NCBI GenBank assembly: GCA_011389555.1
Contig: JAABUD010000237.1
Coordinates: forward strand, 1 to 64,000
Length of the DNA stretch: 64,000 bases
From: Desulfotignum sp.
GTDB taxonomy: Bacteria > Desulfobacterota > Desulfobacteria > Desulfobacterales > Desulfobacteraceae
Reading direction: 5' to 3'
Shown piece by piece: positions 49,074 through 59,025 of the stretch; positions within the stretch are counted from its first letter, which is position 1, and every line of letters begins with the position of its first letter. Position numbers and translations under genes: made by a program. Below the pieces are notes generated by a model that was given only the letters and a program-made list of their open reading frames with translations, was not told where the DNA came from and ran no database searches.

Positions 49074-50006
49074 ATGACATCTCATTTTGGCATAAACCAG
49101 CTGCAGCAGCAATTTCATCTGGAAACCGATGTGTTGATGGCCGCACATACCCGTTTGAACGTCGGGGGACCGGCAGATCTTCTGGCACGGCCCGAAACCC
49201 GGCGGGAACTGGTGGACCTGCTGGTAGCGGCCCGAAACGCGTCTGTGCCGGTAACCATCGTGGGAGGCGGGTGCAATCTGCTGGTGTCGGATCAGGGGAT
49301 CCGGGGACTGGTGGTGGTAACCACACACCTGAAATCGGGTATCCAGACCCGGCCGCATTCCGGCGACCCCGTTCATCTTTTCATGGAAGCCGGCCAGCGG
49401 TTGTCCACGGTCTGCAAATATGCCGTAACCCGGGGGCTGGCCGGCCTGGAATTCTGTGCCGGAATTCCGGGGACTGTCGGCGGTGCCGTGATCATGAACG
49501 CCGGCACGGCAGACCAGGGCATCGGCAACCGGGTGTACAGCCTGGACGTTCTGGACTTGAACACCCTGCGCATCCACACCCTGAAAAAAGAAAAACTGAC
49601 GTTTTCTTATCGGCGGTTGCATCTGGACCATCATATGATTGTAGGAATCACCCTGGCCCTGTCACCGGGAGATCCGGCCCGGATCAAACAGAGGCATGAA
49701 GCCGTTCTTTTCCGCAAGCAACACACGCAGCCCATGGATCTGCCCAGCGCCGGGTGTTTTTTCAAAAACCCGGATCCGGACCGTCCGGCCGGCAAACTGA
49801 TCGAAGAGGCCGGGCTCAAGGGAAAAACCATCCATGGTGCTCAGGTATCATCGATCCATGCCAACTATATTGTCAATCTCGGGCATGCCACCTGTCGGGA
49901 TATTCTGGCACTGACTCAGCACATTCAACAACAGGTGCTGGACCGGTACAACATCGTTCTTGAAACCGAAGTCATCACTACAGGAGAGGGAATGACAAAT
50001 GAATGA
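49074..50006 (+). CDS. murB: UDP-N-acetylenolpyruvoylglucosamine reductase
   Basis: A 310-aa FAD enzyme that reduces UDP-GlcNAc enolpyruvate. FAD site GGGCNLLVSD and AGIPGTVGGAVIMNAG; PSAGCFFKNP carries the catalytic Ser. The start is ATG 49074, matching the family. No ddl gene follows, unlike many dcw clusters. It overlaps ftsQ by 8 nt. Confidence 0.95.
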   Translation: MTSHFGINQLQQQFHLETDVLMAAHTRLNVGGPADLLARPETRRELVDLLVAARNASVPVTIVGGGCNLLVSDQGIRGLVVVTTHLKSGIQTRPHSGDPVHLFMEAGQRLSTVCKYAVTRGLAGLEFCAGIPGTVGGAVIMNAGTADQGIGNRVYSLDVLDLNTLRIHTLKKEKLTFSYRRLHLDHHMIVGITLALSPGDPARIKQRHEAVLFRKQHTQPMDLPSAGCFFKNPDPDRPAGKLIEEAGLKGKTIHGAQVSSIHANYIVNLGHATCRDILALTQHIQQQVLDRYNIVLETEVITTGEGMTNE

Positions 50007-50874
50007 GAAACATGTGCCCAACCGGTACAAAGAACCGGAAAAAGACGTACCCTCCCCGGAAACTGCCAAAAAATCATCCATTTTTTCCATTTTCCTGAAA
50101 CCGGTGCTGTTCATCTGCATTTTGAGCGTGTCTGCCGTGCTGGTCCATGATGGGGTCGTCCAAAGCCCGTTTTTCACCATTCGTCAGGTCAATATCCAGG
50201 GGGAACACCGGGTGAAAAAAGAAGAGATTTTGGACCTGGCCGAACTTTCAGGGCCTGCCAATATTTTCCAGGTCAATCTGCCGATCATGGAAAAACGCAT
50301 TACGTCCCATCCCTGGATTGCGGCAGCCATGGTGCATCGATCCCTTTTTTCCACTTTGACGATTTCCATTGAAGAGCAGTACCCGCTGGCCATTGTGCGG
50401 ATTGAAAATTTTCCGGACATGATCATCAATCGGCACGGGGTGCCGTTCAAAGCGTATGAACCGGAAATGGATCAGGATGTGACCCTTCCGGTGATCACCG
50501 GCCTGGATCTGACCCGCAGTGACGATTTCTACCATTTTGAGGGGCCGTTATTCAACGCGGTGCTGGATCTTCTCCAGGGACAATACCAGAACAACATCCG
50601 TTCCATTCACGGGGATGAACTGGTGGGCATCACCATCCGGGCAACCGGGCTGATCAATCCGCTTCTTGTGCCAAAAAACAGGGCCATATCCATCTGTCTG
50701 GGATTTGATGATTTTGACCGGAAACTGCGCAAAGCCCGGCAGATCAGCCAGTACATTCTTGCCAACATTCCCGGAAAAACCCTGTGTGCCATGGATCTGT
50801 TCAATCTGGACACGGTCTTTGTGCAAACCGCACACAGGGAAACTTTGCCAGCCAATATAGAAAAGGGGGTCTGA
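49999..50874 (+). CDS. ftsQ: Cell division protein FtsQ
   Basis: A 291-aa bitopic protein: cytoplasmic N-terminus, one helix (about 30-53), then a POTRA domain (RQVNIQGEHRVKKEEILDLAEL) and the FtsQ beta domain (LAIVRIENFPDMIINRHGVPF). Recruits FtsL and FtsB. Confidence 0.9.
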   Translation: MNEKHVPNRYKEPEKDVPSPETAKKSSIFSIFLKPVLFICILSVSAVLVHDGVVQSPFFTIRQVNIQGEHRVKKEEILDLAELSGPANIFQVNLPIMEKRITSHPWIAAAMVHRSLFSTLTISIEEQYPLAIVRIENFPDMIINRHGVPFKAYEPEMDQDVTLPVITGLDLTRSDDFYHFEGPLFNAVLDLLQGQYQNNIRSIHGDELVGITIRATGLINPLLVPKNRAISICLGFDDFDRKLRKARQISQYILANIPGKTLCAMDLFNLDTVFVQTAHRETLPANIEKGV

Positions 50875-50876
50875 CT

Positions 50877-52103
50877 TTGCAGGTGAATGAAAAAATAGTT
50901 GTGGGCCTGGATATCGGAACCACCAAAATCTGTACCGTGGTGGGAGAAATCCTGGATGACGAAATCAATATCATCGGTGTGGGCTCCCATCCGTCCACGG
51001 GTCTGCGAAAAGGGTCGGTGGTCAATATTGAATCCACGGTGGATGCCATCAAAAAAGCGGTCCAGGAAGCGGAGCTCATGGCCGGGTGCGACATCTCCTC
51101 GGTCTATGCCGGTATTGCCGGCAATCATGTCAAAGGATTCAACAGCCATGGCATTATTGCCATCAAAGGCCGGGAAATCACCCAGAACGATGTGGAACGG
51201 GTGATTGACGCGGCCAAAGCCGTGGCCATCCCGGCGGACCGTGAAATTCTCCATGTGATTCCCCAGGAATTTGTCGTGGATGACATGACATCCATCCAGA
51301 ACCCGGTGGGCATGACCGCCATCCGTCTGGAAGCAAAAATACACATTGTCACCGGGGCGGTCTCTTCGGCCAGAAATCTGGTCAAATGCTGCAACAAGGC
51401 CGGTCTTGAAGTCTGTGATATCGTGATGTCCTCACTGGCTTCCGGTCAGGCAGTGCTCAGTGCCGAAGAAAAGGAACTGGGGTGTCTGGTGGCGGATATC
51501 GGCGGGGGCATCACGGATCTGGCCCTTTTCAAGGACAACAATCTCAAATTTATTTATGAATTGACTGTGGGCGGTCACAACCTCACCAATGACATATCCA
51601 TCGGATTGAGAACCCCGTTGCCGGAAGCGGAAAAAATCAAAATCGATCATGGAACCTGCATGCCGGAACATATCCGGAACGGGGCGACCATCGAAGTCCC
51701 GGCTGTGGGCGGCCGGGCACCGAAACGATTGTCCAGAGGAATTCTGGCTGAAATTCTGGAACCCCGGGTGGAAGAAATTTTTTCTCTGCTCAAAAAAGAG
51801 CTGTTTTCCAACGGGCTGGAGAATGCGTTTCCTGCCGGATTCGTTCTCACCGGAGGCAGTGTGGTGATGGACGGGACCATCGAAATTGCTGAATCGGTCT
51901 TCAATGTACCGGTGAGGATCGGAGAACCCGACCGGATCGGCGGGTTGAAAGACATTGTCAGAAACCCGGCCTATGCCACCGGCGTGGGCCTGGTTATTTT
52001 CGGGGCCACGGCCGCCTGTGATTTGCCCGCGGCAGAGCCGGTCAAGCCCGGGTTAAGACCTGCAATCACGCGAATGAAACAATGGTTTAAAGATATTTTA
52101 TAA
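50877..52103 (+). CDS. ftsA: Cell division protein FtsA
   Basis: A 408-aa actin-fold ATPase that ties FtsZ to the membrane. GLDIGTTKI, the 1C domain, VADIGGGITDLALF and LTGGSVVMDG are present, and the C-terminal MKQWFKDIL is the amphipathic membrane helix. The start is set at TTG 50877 with GGGGGT 7 nt upstream; GTG 50883 is an alternative. Confidence 0.95.
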   Translation: MQVNEKIVVGLDIGTTKICTVVGEILDDEINIIGVGSHPSTGLRKGSVVNIESTVDAIKKAVQEAELMAGCDISSVYAGIAGNHVKGFNSHGIIAIKGREITQNDVERVIDAAKAVAIPADREILHVIPQEFVVDDMTSIQNPVGMTAIRLEAKIHIVTGAVSSARNLVKCCNKAGLEVCDIVMSSLASGQAVLSAEEKELGCLVADIGGGITDLALFKDNNLKFIYELTVGGHNLTNDISIGLRTPLPEAEKIKIDHGTCMPEHIRNGATIEVPAVGGRAPKRLSRGILAEILEPRVEEIFSLLKKELFSNGLENAFPAGFVLTGGSVVMDGTIEIAESVFNVPVRIGEPDRIGGLKDIVRNPAYATGVGLVIFGATAACDLPAAEPVKPGLRPAITRMKQWFKDIL

Positions 52104-52125
52104 ACAACTCATCAGGGAGGTGGAC

Positions 52126-53412
52126 ATGAATTTTTCTTTTGTGGAAAGTAACGCGTCAGCAAAAATCAAGGTGATCGGTGTCGGCGGGGCCGGCGGGAAC
52201 GCGGTCAACAACATGATCGATGCCAATCTGCAGGGCGTGAAATTCATCGTGGCGAACACGGATTCCCAGGCCCTTGAAACGTCCAATGCGGAAATCAAGA
52301 TTCAGCTGGGAAAATCCCTTACCGAAGGACTCGGGGCCGGTGCGGATCCGAACATCGGCAGAGAAGCGGCCCTGGAAAGCATGGATGAACTCCGGGAATC
52401 GCTGGAAGGAAGCCACATGGTGTTTATCACGGCCGGTTTCGGAGGTGGTACCGGTACCGGAGCTGCGCCGGTGATTGCGGAAATTTGCAAGGACTTAGGC
52501 ATTCTCACGGTTGCCGTGGCGTCCAAGCCGTTTTCCTTTGAAGGCAAAAAACGGGAACGCCAGGCCCTGGACGGACTGGAAAAACTCCATGGCATCACCG
52601 ACACCGTTATCACCATTCCCAATGACCGGCTTCGAGGCATCGCGCCCAAAGGTGCCAGAATGGTGGATATGTTCATCAAGGCGGACGAGATTCTTCACCA
52701 TTCCGTCAAAGGGATCACCGATCTGATCATGATGCCCGGTCACGTGAACCTGGACTTTGCCGATGTCAAAACCACCATGCAGAAAGCCGGCAAAGCCCTG
52801 ATGGGAATCGGCATCGCCACGGGTGAAAACCGGGCCACGGAAGCGGCGGAAAAAGCCATTTCCCATCCCCTGCTGGAAGATATTTCCATCTCCGGCGCCA
52901 AAGGGGTGCTCATGAACATCACGTCTTCCTCCGACCTGACCCTGGACGAGATGACCGAAGCGTCGGACCGGATCTTCCAGGAAGTGGGAGAAGCCGCCGA
53001 AATCATCTGGGGACAGACCTTTGACGAAACACTGGGAGATGAAATCCGGATCACGGTGATTGCCACGGGCATCGGTTCCCAGGAACCGGAACTGGCCGAA
53101 AACATGCACCGGTTCGAACCCCAGGCAGCGCCGGTCCCGCCACAGGGATATACGGGTCAGCCGGCCCGGAACCAGGCAGCGGCCCAGCCTCGTCCGAACA
53201 CGTTCGAAAATTTGGCAGATCCCATTGCCCGGGGCCGGGTGCGGACCCCCACCGATGAAGAACTGGCCAGCTGGAACGAATCCGAAAACCCGGTCCGGGT
53301 CACCCACCGGCGGGTGGTGGGCGGAGAGGACATGGTATCCCCCTACACGGATACTGCGTTTGACAACGACAACCTGGAGGTGCCCACTTTTTTGAGAAGG
53401 AAAGCCGACTGA
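52126..53412 (+). CDS. ftsZ: Cell division GTPase FtsZ
   Basis: A 428-aa tubulin homologue. GVGGAGGNAVNNM, the signature GGGTGTGAAPVI, and NFADVKT are present. A linker of about 80 residues follows, then EVPTFLRRKAD, the C-terminal peptide that binds FtsA. ATG 52126 has GGGAGG 5 nt upstream. Confidence 0.98.
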   Translation: MNFSFVESNASAKIKVIGVGGAGGNAVNNMIDANLQGVKFIVANTDSQALETSNAEIKIQLGKSLTEGLGAGADPNIGREAALESMDELRESLEGSHMVFITAGFGGGTGTGAAPVIAEICKDLGILTVAVASKPFSFEGKKRERQALDGLEKLHGITDTVITIPNDRLRGIAPKGARMVDMFIKADEILHHSVKGITDLIMMPGHVNLDFADVKTTMQKAGKALMGIGIATGENRATEAAEKAISHPLLEDISISGAKGVLMNITSSSDLTLDEMTEASDRIFQEVGEAAEIIWGQTFDETLGDEIRITVIATGIGSQEPELAENMHRFEPQAAPVPPQGYTGQPARNQAAAQPRPNTFENLADPIARGRVRTPTDEELASWNESENPVRVTHRRVVGGEDMVSPYTDTAFDNDNLEVPTFLRRKAD

Positions 53413-53413
53413 G

Positions 53414-55117
53414 TTGTCGTCACCGTCCTCCAGACCGTCTCGGCCTCCTCCGGCTGAAAAGGGGATCATCATCAAGCAGGGAAAGGGATTGACCCGGGTG
53501 GGCCTGGTCTATCCCAACACCTACCGAACCGGCATGTCCAACTTAGGGTTTCAGCGGGTGTACCACCTGATCAACCAGGAACCCGACATTGCCTGTGAAC
53601 GGATCTTTCTGCCGGCGCCCGGACAAAAACATGCGGCAGTGATCAGCTGTGAAACCGGGCAGCCCCTGCAACGGTTTGATATCATCTTGTTTTCCATCTC
53701 TTTTGAAAACGATTATATCCATCTGGTTGACATCCTCAGACAAGCAGGCATCCCGCCGCGGTCATCCGATCGACACCACCTCCATCCCCTGGTGGCCGCG
53801 GGCGGGGTGGCCTGTTTTCTGAACCCGGAACCGATCGCCCCTTTCATGGATTTTTTTCTGCTGGGAGAAGCGGAGTGCCTGATCAACGAATTTTTCGGGC
53901 TGTTTCATCGATATTCCCATCGAACCGATCTGCTGGCTTTTCTGGAAACCGATCTGCCCGGGGCCTATGTACCGAACCGGCATCCGCCGTTTTCCGAAAA
54001 AAAAATACCGGTCCGGTTTCTGGAAAACCTGGATCACATCCAGACCCATACCTGTGTGCTGACGTCGCACACCGCTTTCAAAGACAAATTTCTGGTGGAA
54101 ATACTCAAAGGCTGTCCCCATGGATGCCGGTTCTGTACGGCCGGGTTCATTTACCGCCCGCCCCGGATCTATCCCAAAGAAAATGTATTGAACGCCATGG
54201 ACAAGGCCGCTGGAAACACCAGGAAAATCGGTCTGGTAAGTTCCGCCATCCTGGATCATCCCGATATTGCCGACATCTGTCAATATGGCACGGACCACGG
54301 ATTTTCTCTGTCGTTTTCTTCTCTGCGGGCCGACAAACTTGACGGGACCATGATCGATCTGCTGAGCCGTTCCCGGGTCAAAACCGCCACCATTGCCCCG
54401 GAGGCCGGATCTGAACGCATGCGCCGTGTCATCAACAAAAAAATGACCCGGACCGATATTTTCCAGGCCGTGGAAAAACTGGTGGCAAAAGACATCTTGA
54501 ACCTGCGGCTGTATTTCATGATCGGTCTGCCCTTTGAAACCGATACCGATGTTCAGGCGATTGTCGACCTGACCCGGGAGATCAAGGAACGGTTTTTGAC
54601 TGTTTCCAGAAAACAAAAACGCATGGGCACCATCACCCTGAGCATCAACGCCTTCATTCCCAAGCCGGCCACCCCGTTTCAATGGGCGTGTCTGGCCGAT
54701 GATGCCACGCTCAAACACCGGATGGGTATCCTCCGGCAGGGTCTGAAACAAACACCCAATGTCATCGTGAATCTGCCTTCGGTGAAAACCGCAAAAATCA
54801 GCGCGCTTTTGTCTTTGGGTGACCGGAACACAGCGGATGTGATAGAAACCGCCTGTGACCATGGATGGGCGTATGCATTGAGACGTCATGCAGACCATTG
54901 CCGGCAGATCATTCATACTGAAACATCGGTACCCGACCTGTCCGAGGATTCCGCTGCCGGTTCTTTGCCCGCCGGGCCGCCCCTGCCCTGGCATTTTCTG
55001 GATTCAGGTCTCTTTGAACCGTTTCTGGCAAAAGAGTGGCACCGGGCCGAACAGGAAACACAGTCGGCCTCCTGCCCCATGATCCGCTGCGACCAGTGCC
55101 GGGTATGCAGGACCTGA
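53414..55117 (+). CDS. B12-binding-type radical SAM protein
   Basis: A 567-aa protein of the class that pairs an N-terminal cobalamin-binding-like half (VGLVYPNTYRTGMSNLGFQRVYHL) with a radical SAM core. CPHGCRFC (CX3CX2C) binds the cluster; TIAPEAGSERMRRVINK is the SAM block. The C-terminus has a Cys group, CPMIRCDQCRVC, an extra Fe-S or metal site. The start is a TTG one base after ftsZ; substrate unknown. Probably cotranscribed with the dcw cluster. Confidence 0.85.
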   Translation: MSSPSSRPSRPPPAEKGIIIKQGKGLTRVGLVYPNTYRTGMSNLGFQRVYHLINQEPDIACERIFLPAPGQKHAAVISCETGQPLQRFDIILFSISFENDYIHLVDILRQAGIPPRSSDRHHLHPLVAAGGVACFLNPEPIAPFMDFFLLGEAECLINEFFGLFHRYSHRTDLLAFLETDLPGAYVPNRHPPFSEKKIPVRFLENLDHIQTHTCVLTSHTAFKDKFLVEILKGCPHGCRFCTAGFIYRPPRIYPKENVLNAMDKAAGNTRKIGLVSSAILDHPDIADICQYGTDHGFSLSFSSLRADKLDGTMIDLLSRSRVKTATIAPEAGSERMRRVINKKMTRTDIFQAVEKLVAKDILNLRLYFMIGLPFETDTDVQAIVDLTREIKERFLTVSRKQKRMGTITLSINAFIPKPATPFQWACLADDATLKHRMGILRQGLKQTPNVIVNLPSVKTAKISALLSLGDRNTADVIETACDHGWAYALRRHADHCRQIIHTETSVPDLSEDSAAGSLPAGPPLPWHFLDSGLFEPFLAKEWHRAEQETQSASCPMIRCDQCRVCRT

Positions 55118-55588
55118 AATTTACAGGGTGACTCAGACAGTCCGTCAGCAACCTACCCTCCACCGGGGGCTCCCATCGTGCAAGAAGGACACCTGCCCAA
55201 GGTCTGTCCACCATATCAGCGACTAGTGCCGGGGGGTCTCTGTGGGTTGAATCCCATTCTGACGCGTTTGCTACAGGGAGTTGGGCATGCGGAGCGTCAA
55301 GAACGGCAAACTGTTTGAGGACATACCTGCCCGCAGTTTTTGCCGTTCAGCGAAGCATGCCCTACTCCCTGTCAAACGCGGCAGAGGGTGACACCCACAG
55401 AGACCCCCCGGCACGGGTCTTCTGACCCGCTGCTTTTCCTCGATTCAGGCCGCTTGACCTGTCGATACCTCTCAACATGGGTTGTTTGACCCGCCGGTAC
55501 CGTCATGGACAAACGCCTGGTGGATCAGGCCGTGGCCGCCGCGATCCAGGCCGGCGATCCTGCCCTCGAAATAAAGCACACTCAGGGG
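55118..55588. other. 471-nt gene-free gap between convergent units
   Basis: No plausible gene on either strand. It holds the 189-nt hairpin at 55226-55414 and, directly after it, a small stem CGGGTC-TTCT-GACCCG (55414-55429). The stretch 55118-55225 shows no clear feature. Confidence 0.7.
55226..55414. repeat. 189-nt near-palindromic hairpin
   Basis: The outer arms are a perfect 22-bp inverted repeat (55226-55247 with 55393-55414, starting GTGCCGGGGGGTCTC). The inner arms also pair: CGCGTTTG with CAAACGCG, CAGGGAGT with ACTCCCTG, GGGCATGC with GCATGCCC, and GAACGGCAAA with TTTGCCGTTC, with small bulges, leaving a loop near 55305-55335. It may be a MITE, a structured RNA or a strong fold-back terminator. 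No clear target-site duplication flanks it. Confidence 0.85.
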
Positions 55589-57397
55589 TCATCGATACAT
55601 GGCCTCGATGATGTCCTTGAAGGTATCATGGACGATCTTGCGCTTGATCTTCATGGTGGGCGTCACCTCACCGTCCTCCTCGTACAGTCGCTTGGGCAGG
55701 ATGGTGAATTTTCGGATGTTTTCGACCCGGGCCAGGGTCTGGTTCACCGCGGCCACCTCTTTGTCGATGAGATCGATCACCCGGTGGCTCCGTGTCAGAT
55801 CCCGGTAGGTGGAAAACTGGATTTTGTGATCCTGGGCATATTTGGCCACATTGTCCTCATCGATCATGATCAGGCAGGTCAAATATTTTCTGCGGTCTCC
55901 GATCACCACGGCATCATTGATATAAATACTGGCCTTGAGCTTGTTTTCAATGTACTGGGGGGTGATGTTCTTGCCCCCGGCCGTGACAATGATATCTTTT
56001 TTCCGGTCCGTGATCCGTAAAAACCCGTCTGCATCCAGTTCTCCCACATCCCCGGTGAGCAGCCACCCGTCTTTGAGGGTCTGGGCCGTGGCGTCTTCGC
56101 CTTTGTAATATCCCTTGAACACCCCGGGGGATCTCACCAGTATTTCCCCGTCTTCGGCAATTTTCATTTCCGTGCCGGGCAGGGCCTGGCCCACAGTGCC
56201 GAATCGGACCCGGCCTTCCGGGGACAGGGTGGTGACTCCGGTGCCTTCGGTCTGGCCGTATCCTTCGATCAGGTTCATGCCGATGGACTGGAAAAAACGC
56301 AGCACCTCCTGGGAGATGGGCGCGGCCCCGGAGTAGGCCACCCGGATCCGCTCAAACCCGAGCCGTTCTCTGAGTTTTCTGAACACGGCCAGGTTTGCCA
56401 GGAAAAACAGGCCCCGCAGCCTCAAGGGTACGGGCTCGAAATTCATGACCCGGTCGGCCCGGCGCTCTCCGATGGCCAGGGCCGTCCGGAACACGGCCCG
56501 CTTGAACCAGTCGGCATCCGCCATCTTGATCATGACATTGGAATAATATTTTTCCCATATCCGGGGCACGGCATACCCCACGGTGGGCGAGACCTCCATC
56601 ATGTTCTGCATCACAGTGTCCGGCTTTTCCACAAAATTGACGGTATAGGCATACCGGATCTGGATGAACACGGTGAACAGCCGTTCAAAAATATGGCACA
56701 ACGGCAGAAAGGACAACACCTGGTCCGTGTCATCCACCGGGTTGGTGGCAGCCACGGCATCGGCCATCCAGGTGACATTGCCGTGGGACAGCATGGCGCC
56801 CTTGGGCGGACCGGTGGTACCCGATGTATAGATGATCACGGCCGTGTCTTCAAGTGTCACCGCTTCCCCCATCCGGGTAAACAGGACCGGGTCGTTTTGA
56901 CGGGCCGCCTCCCCTTTTTCCAGAAGTTCGTCAAAGGTGAGGACCATGGGATCGGAAAACCGGGTCAACCCCCGGGTATCCCAGACAATCACCTGTTCAA
57001 GCCCGGGTACGTCGTCCCGAAAGTTGAGCCATTTGTCCAGCTGTTCCTCGTTTTCCACAAACAAAAATTTTGCGTCAGAATGGGACACCACATACGCCAC
57101 CTGCTGCCAGGCATTGGTGGCATAAATCCCTGCGGACACCCCTCCCACACACTGGATGCCCAGATCGGCCACCACCCATTCCACGGCATTGTCGCCGATG
57201 ATACAGGCGGTATCCCCTTTTTCAAGTCCCATGGACACCAGGGCACACCCGATTTTTTCCACCTGGTCGTAAAACTGATCAAATGTCAGATCATGCCACA
57301 GCCCCAGCGTCTTGTACCGCAGCGCGGTTTGATCCCGGTTCTTCTCCACAGTCCGGGCAAACACCCGGGGCACGGTCTGCAACGGCGTATGATTCAT
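55589..57397 (-). CDS. Long-chain-type acyl-CoA synthetase
   Basis: A 602-aa AMP-binding ligase that activates a carboxylate with ATP and CoA. YTSGTTGPPKGAMLSH is the P-loop, GYGQTEGTG the A4-A5 block, GWLLTGDVGELDADGFLRITDRKKDI the A7-A8 block and PTMKIKR the C-terminal lysine region. It resembles FAA1-type enzymes in length. The start is ATG 57397, overlapping the livF stop (ATGA), with AAAGG 7 nt upstream; ATG 57421 is an alternative. Last gene of the liv-type operon. Confidence 0.9.
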   Translation of the reverse strand: MNHTPLQTVPRVFARTVEKNRDQTALRYKTLGLWHDLTFDQFYDQVEKIGCALVSMGLEKGDTACIIGDNAVEWVVADLGIQCVGGVSAGIYATNAWQQVAYVVSHSDAKFLFVENEEQLDKWLNFRDDVPGLEQVIVWDTRGLTRFSDPMVLTFDELLEKGEAARQNDPVLFTRMGEAVTLEDTAVIIYTSGTTGPPKGAMLSHGNVTWMADAVAATNPVDDTDQVLSFLPLCHIFERLFTVFIQIRYAYTVNFVEKPDTVMQNMMEVSPTVGYAVPRIWEKYYSNVMIKMADADWFKRAVFRTALAIGERRADRVMNFEPVPLRLRGLFFLANLAVFRKLRERLGFERIRVAYSGAAPISQEVLRFFQSIGMNLIEGYGQTEGTGVTTLSPEGRVRFGTVGQALPGTEMKIAEDGEILVRSPGVFKGYYKGEDATAQTLKDGWLLTGDVGELDADGFLRITDRKKDIIVTAGGKNITPQYIENKLKASIYINDAVVIGDRRKYLTCLIMIDEDNVAKYAQDHKIQFSTYRDLTRSHRVIDLIDKEVAAVNQTLARVENIRKFTILPKRLYEEDGEVTPTMKIKRKIVHDTFKDIIEAMYR

Positions 57398-58170
57398 CGC
57401 CATGCCTTTTTGCGTTTCCATCGCTGATACCCTTTGGCCGATGTTTCGGATTTAATGCCCAGGTAGAACTCCTGTACATCCTTGTCATGTAACAGGTCTT
57501 CGGATCTGCCTTTCATCACGAACCGGCCGTTTTCCAGAATCAGGCCTGTGTGGGAGATGGACAACGCCATGCGGGCGTTCTGTTCCACCAGCAGAATGGT
57601 GGTGCCTTTCCGGTTGATCTGCCCGATGATGGAAAAGATCTCTTTCACCAGGATGGGGGACAGCCCCAGGGACGGCTCATCCAGAATCAGCAGCTTCGGG
57701 TTGAGCATCAGGGCCCGGCCCATGGCAAGCATCTGCTGCTCCCCGCCGGAGAGGGTGCCGGCCCACTGGTGGGTCCGTTCCGCCAGTACCGGGAAATAGG
57801 TGAACACCTGTTCCATGTCCCGGCGCACCGCACTCCGGCCGGCGCGGGTAAAGGCCCCCATGGTCAGGTGTTCCAGCACCGTGAGTTCCTCGAAAATCTC
57901 CCGGCCCTCGGGTACATAGGCGATGCCCTGCCGAACGATCCGGTCCGTGTCCCATCCCTGGATAGGCTTGCCGTCATACTCGATGATCCCCTTGTCGGGC
58001 TGATCATCGATCAGGCCCATGACCGTTTTGAGAATGGTGGATTTACCGGCCCCGTTGGTGCCCAGGATGGCGGTGATACTGCCTTCCTCCACGGTGAAGG
58101 ACGCACCCCGGATGGCATACACCAGCCCGTAGTAAGTCTCAATGTTCTTGACCGCCAGCAGATGGGACAT
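57394..58170 (-). CDS. livF: Branched-chain-type ABC transporter ATPase LivF
   Basis: A 258-aa ABC ATPase: Walker A GTNGAGKST, signature LSGGEQQMLAMGRA, Walker B LLILDEPSLGLSP and the LVEQNARMAL switch block typical of LivF. It overlaps livG by 32 nt. Confidence 0.94.
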   Translation of the reverse strand: MSHLLAVKNIETYYGLVYAIRGASFTVEEGSITAILGTNGAGKSTILKTVMGLIDDQPDKGIIEYDGKPIQGWDTDRIVRQGIAYVPEGREIFEELTVLEHLTMGAFTRAGRSAVRRDMEQVFTYFPVLAERTHQWAGTLSGGEQQMLAMGRALMLNPKLLILDEPSLGLSPILVKEIFSIIGQINRKGTTILLVEQNARMALSISHTGLILENGRFVMKGRSEDLLHDKDVQEFYLGIKSETSAKGYQRWKRKKAWR

Positions 58171-58951
58171 CCGGCTCCTCCTCTCCGATATAGGCTTTTC
58201 GCACCTCTTTGTTCTGCTGCACCGATTCAGGCGTGCCCAGGGTGACGGGCTGGCCGAAATTGATGGCCAGCACCCGGTTGGAAATATCCATGACCAGCTT
58301 CATGTCATGCTCGATGAGCAGAATGGTGATGCCTAAGTCATCCTGGATATCCTTGATCCAGAAAATCATGTCCTGCTTTTCTTCCTGGTTCATGCCGGCA
58401 CAGGGTTCGTCCAGCAGCAGCAGCCGGGGTTCCAGGGCCAGTGCCCGGGCCAGTTCGATGAGCTTCTGGGTGCCGTAGGGCAGAGCCCCCACAGGAATGT
58501 CCCGCACGTTCTGCAGTTCCAGCAGGTCAATGATCTGCTCTACCCTTTCTCTGTGCCGGATCTCCTCTCTGGCGGCAAAAGACCGGCGGCCCCACATGGA
58601 TATGCCCCGGAACAGGCCGGTTTTCATGTGAATATGCCGTCCCAGCATGATATTTTCCATGGTGTTCATATGGGAAAACAGCTCGATGTTCTGGAAGGTC
58701 CTGGCGATTCCCAGCCGGGCGATGGCATGGGGGGTTTTCTTTTCGACGGCAGTCCCTTCAAACCGGATCGATCCGGTATCGGGCCGGTACAGCCCGGAAA
58801 TACAGTTGAACAGGGTGGTTTTTCCGGCACCGTTGGGACCGATCACGGAAAATATCTCCCCCTGTGCCATGGAAAAACTGATATCCTGCAATGCCTTGAT
58901 GCCGCCAAAGGAGATGAACAGGTTGGAAACGGTCAGAAAATCCGAAGTCAT
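58139..58951 (-). CDS. livG: Branched-chain-type ABC transporter ATPase LivG
   Basis: A 270-aa ABC ATPase: Walker A GPNGAGKTT, ARLGIARTFQNIELF, LPYGTQKLIELARAL in place of the strict signature, Walker B LLLDEPCAGMNQEE and LIEHDMKLVMDIS. The start is ATG 58951 with GGAG 9 nt upstream; ATG 58966 is an alternative. Confidence 0.93.
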   Translation of the reverse strand: MTSDFLTVSNLFISFGGIKALQDISFSMAQGEIFSVIGPNGAGKTTLFNCISGLYRPDTGSIRFEGTAVEKKTPHAIARLGIARTFQNIELFSHMNTMENIMLGRHIHMKTGLFRGISMWGRRSFAAREEIRHRERVEQIIDLLELQNVRDIPVGALPYGTQKLIELARALALEPRLLLLDEPCAGMNQEEKQDMIFWIKDIQDDLGITILLIEHDMKLVMDISNRVLAINFGQPVTLGTPESVQQNKEVRKAYIGEEEPDVPSAGGQEH

Positions 58952-59025
58952 AAAATCGGGCTCCACGGTTCAGGGTCGCAGCCGCCCTGTTGCCGGCACT
59001 TTTCGGCAGCAGGGCGGCAAACAGT

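Noticed and set aside
53762-54994. 410-aa minus-strand ORF inside the radical SAM gene
   Set aside because: Shadow frame with no domain; the plus-strand gene has CX3CX2C and continues the dcw row.
55226-55414. A retron msr-msd or an integron attC site
   Set aside because: No reverse transcriptase or integrase nearby and no core-site pattern; left as an unexplained hairpin.
55505-56020. 171-aa plus-strand ORF at the right of the hairpin
   Set aside because: Mostly overlaps the 3' end of the acyl-CoA ligase on the other strand and has no family pattern.
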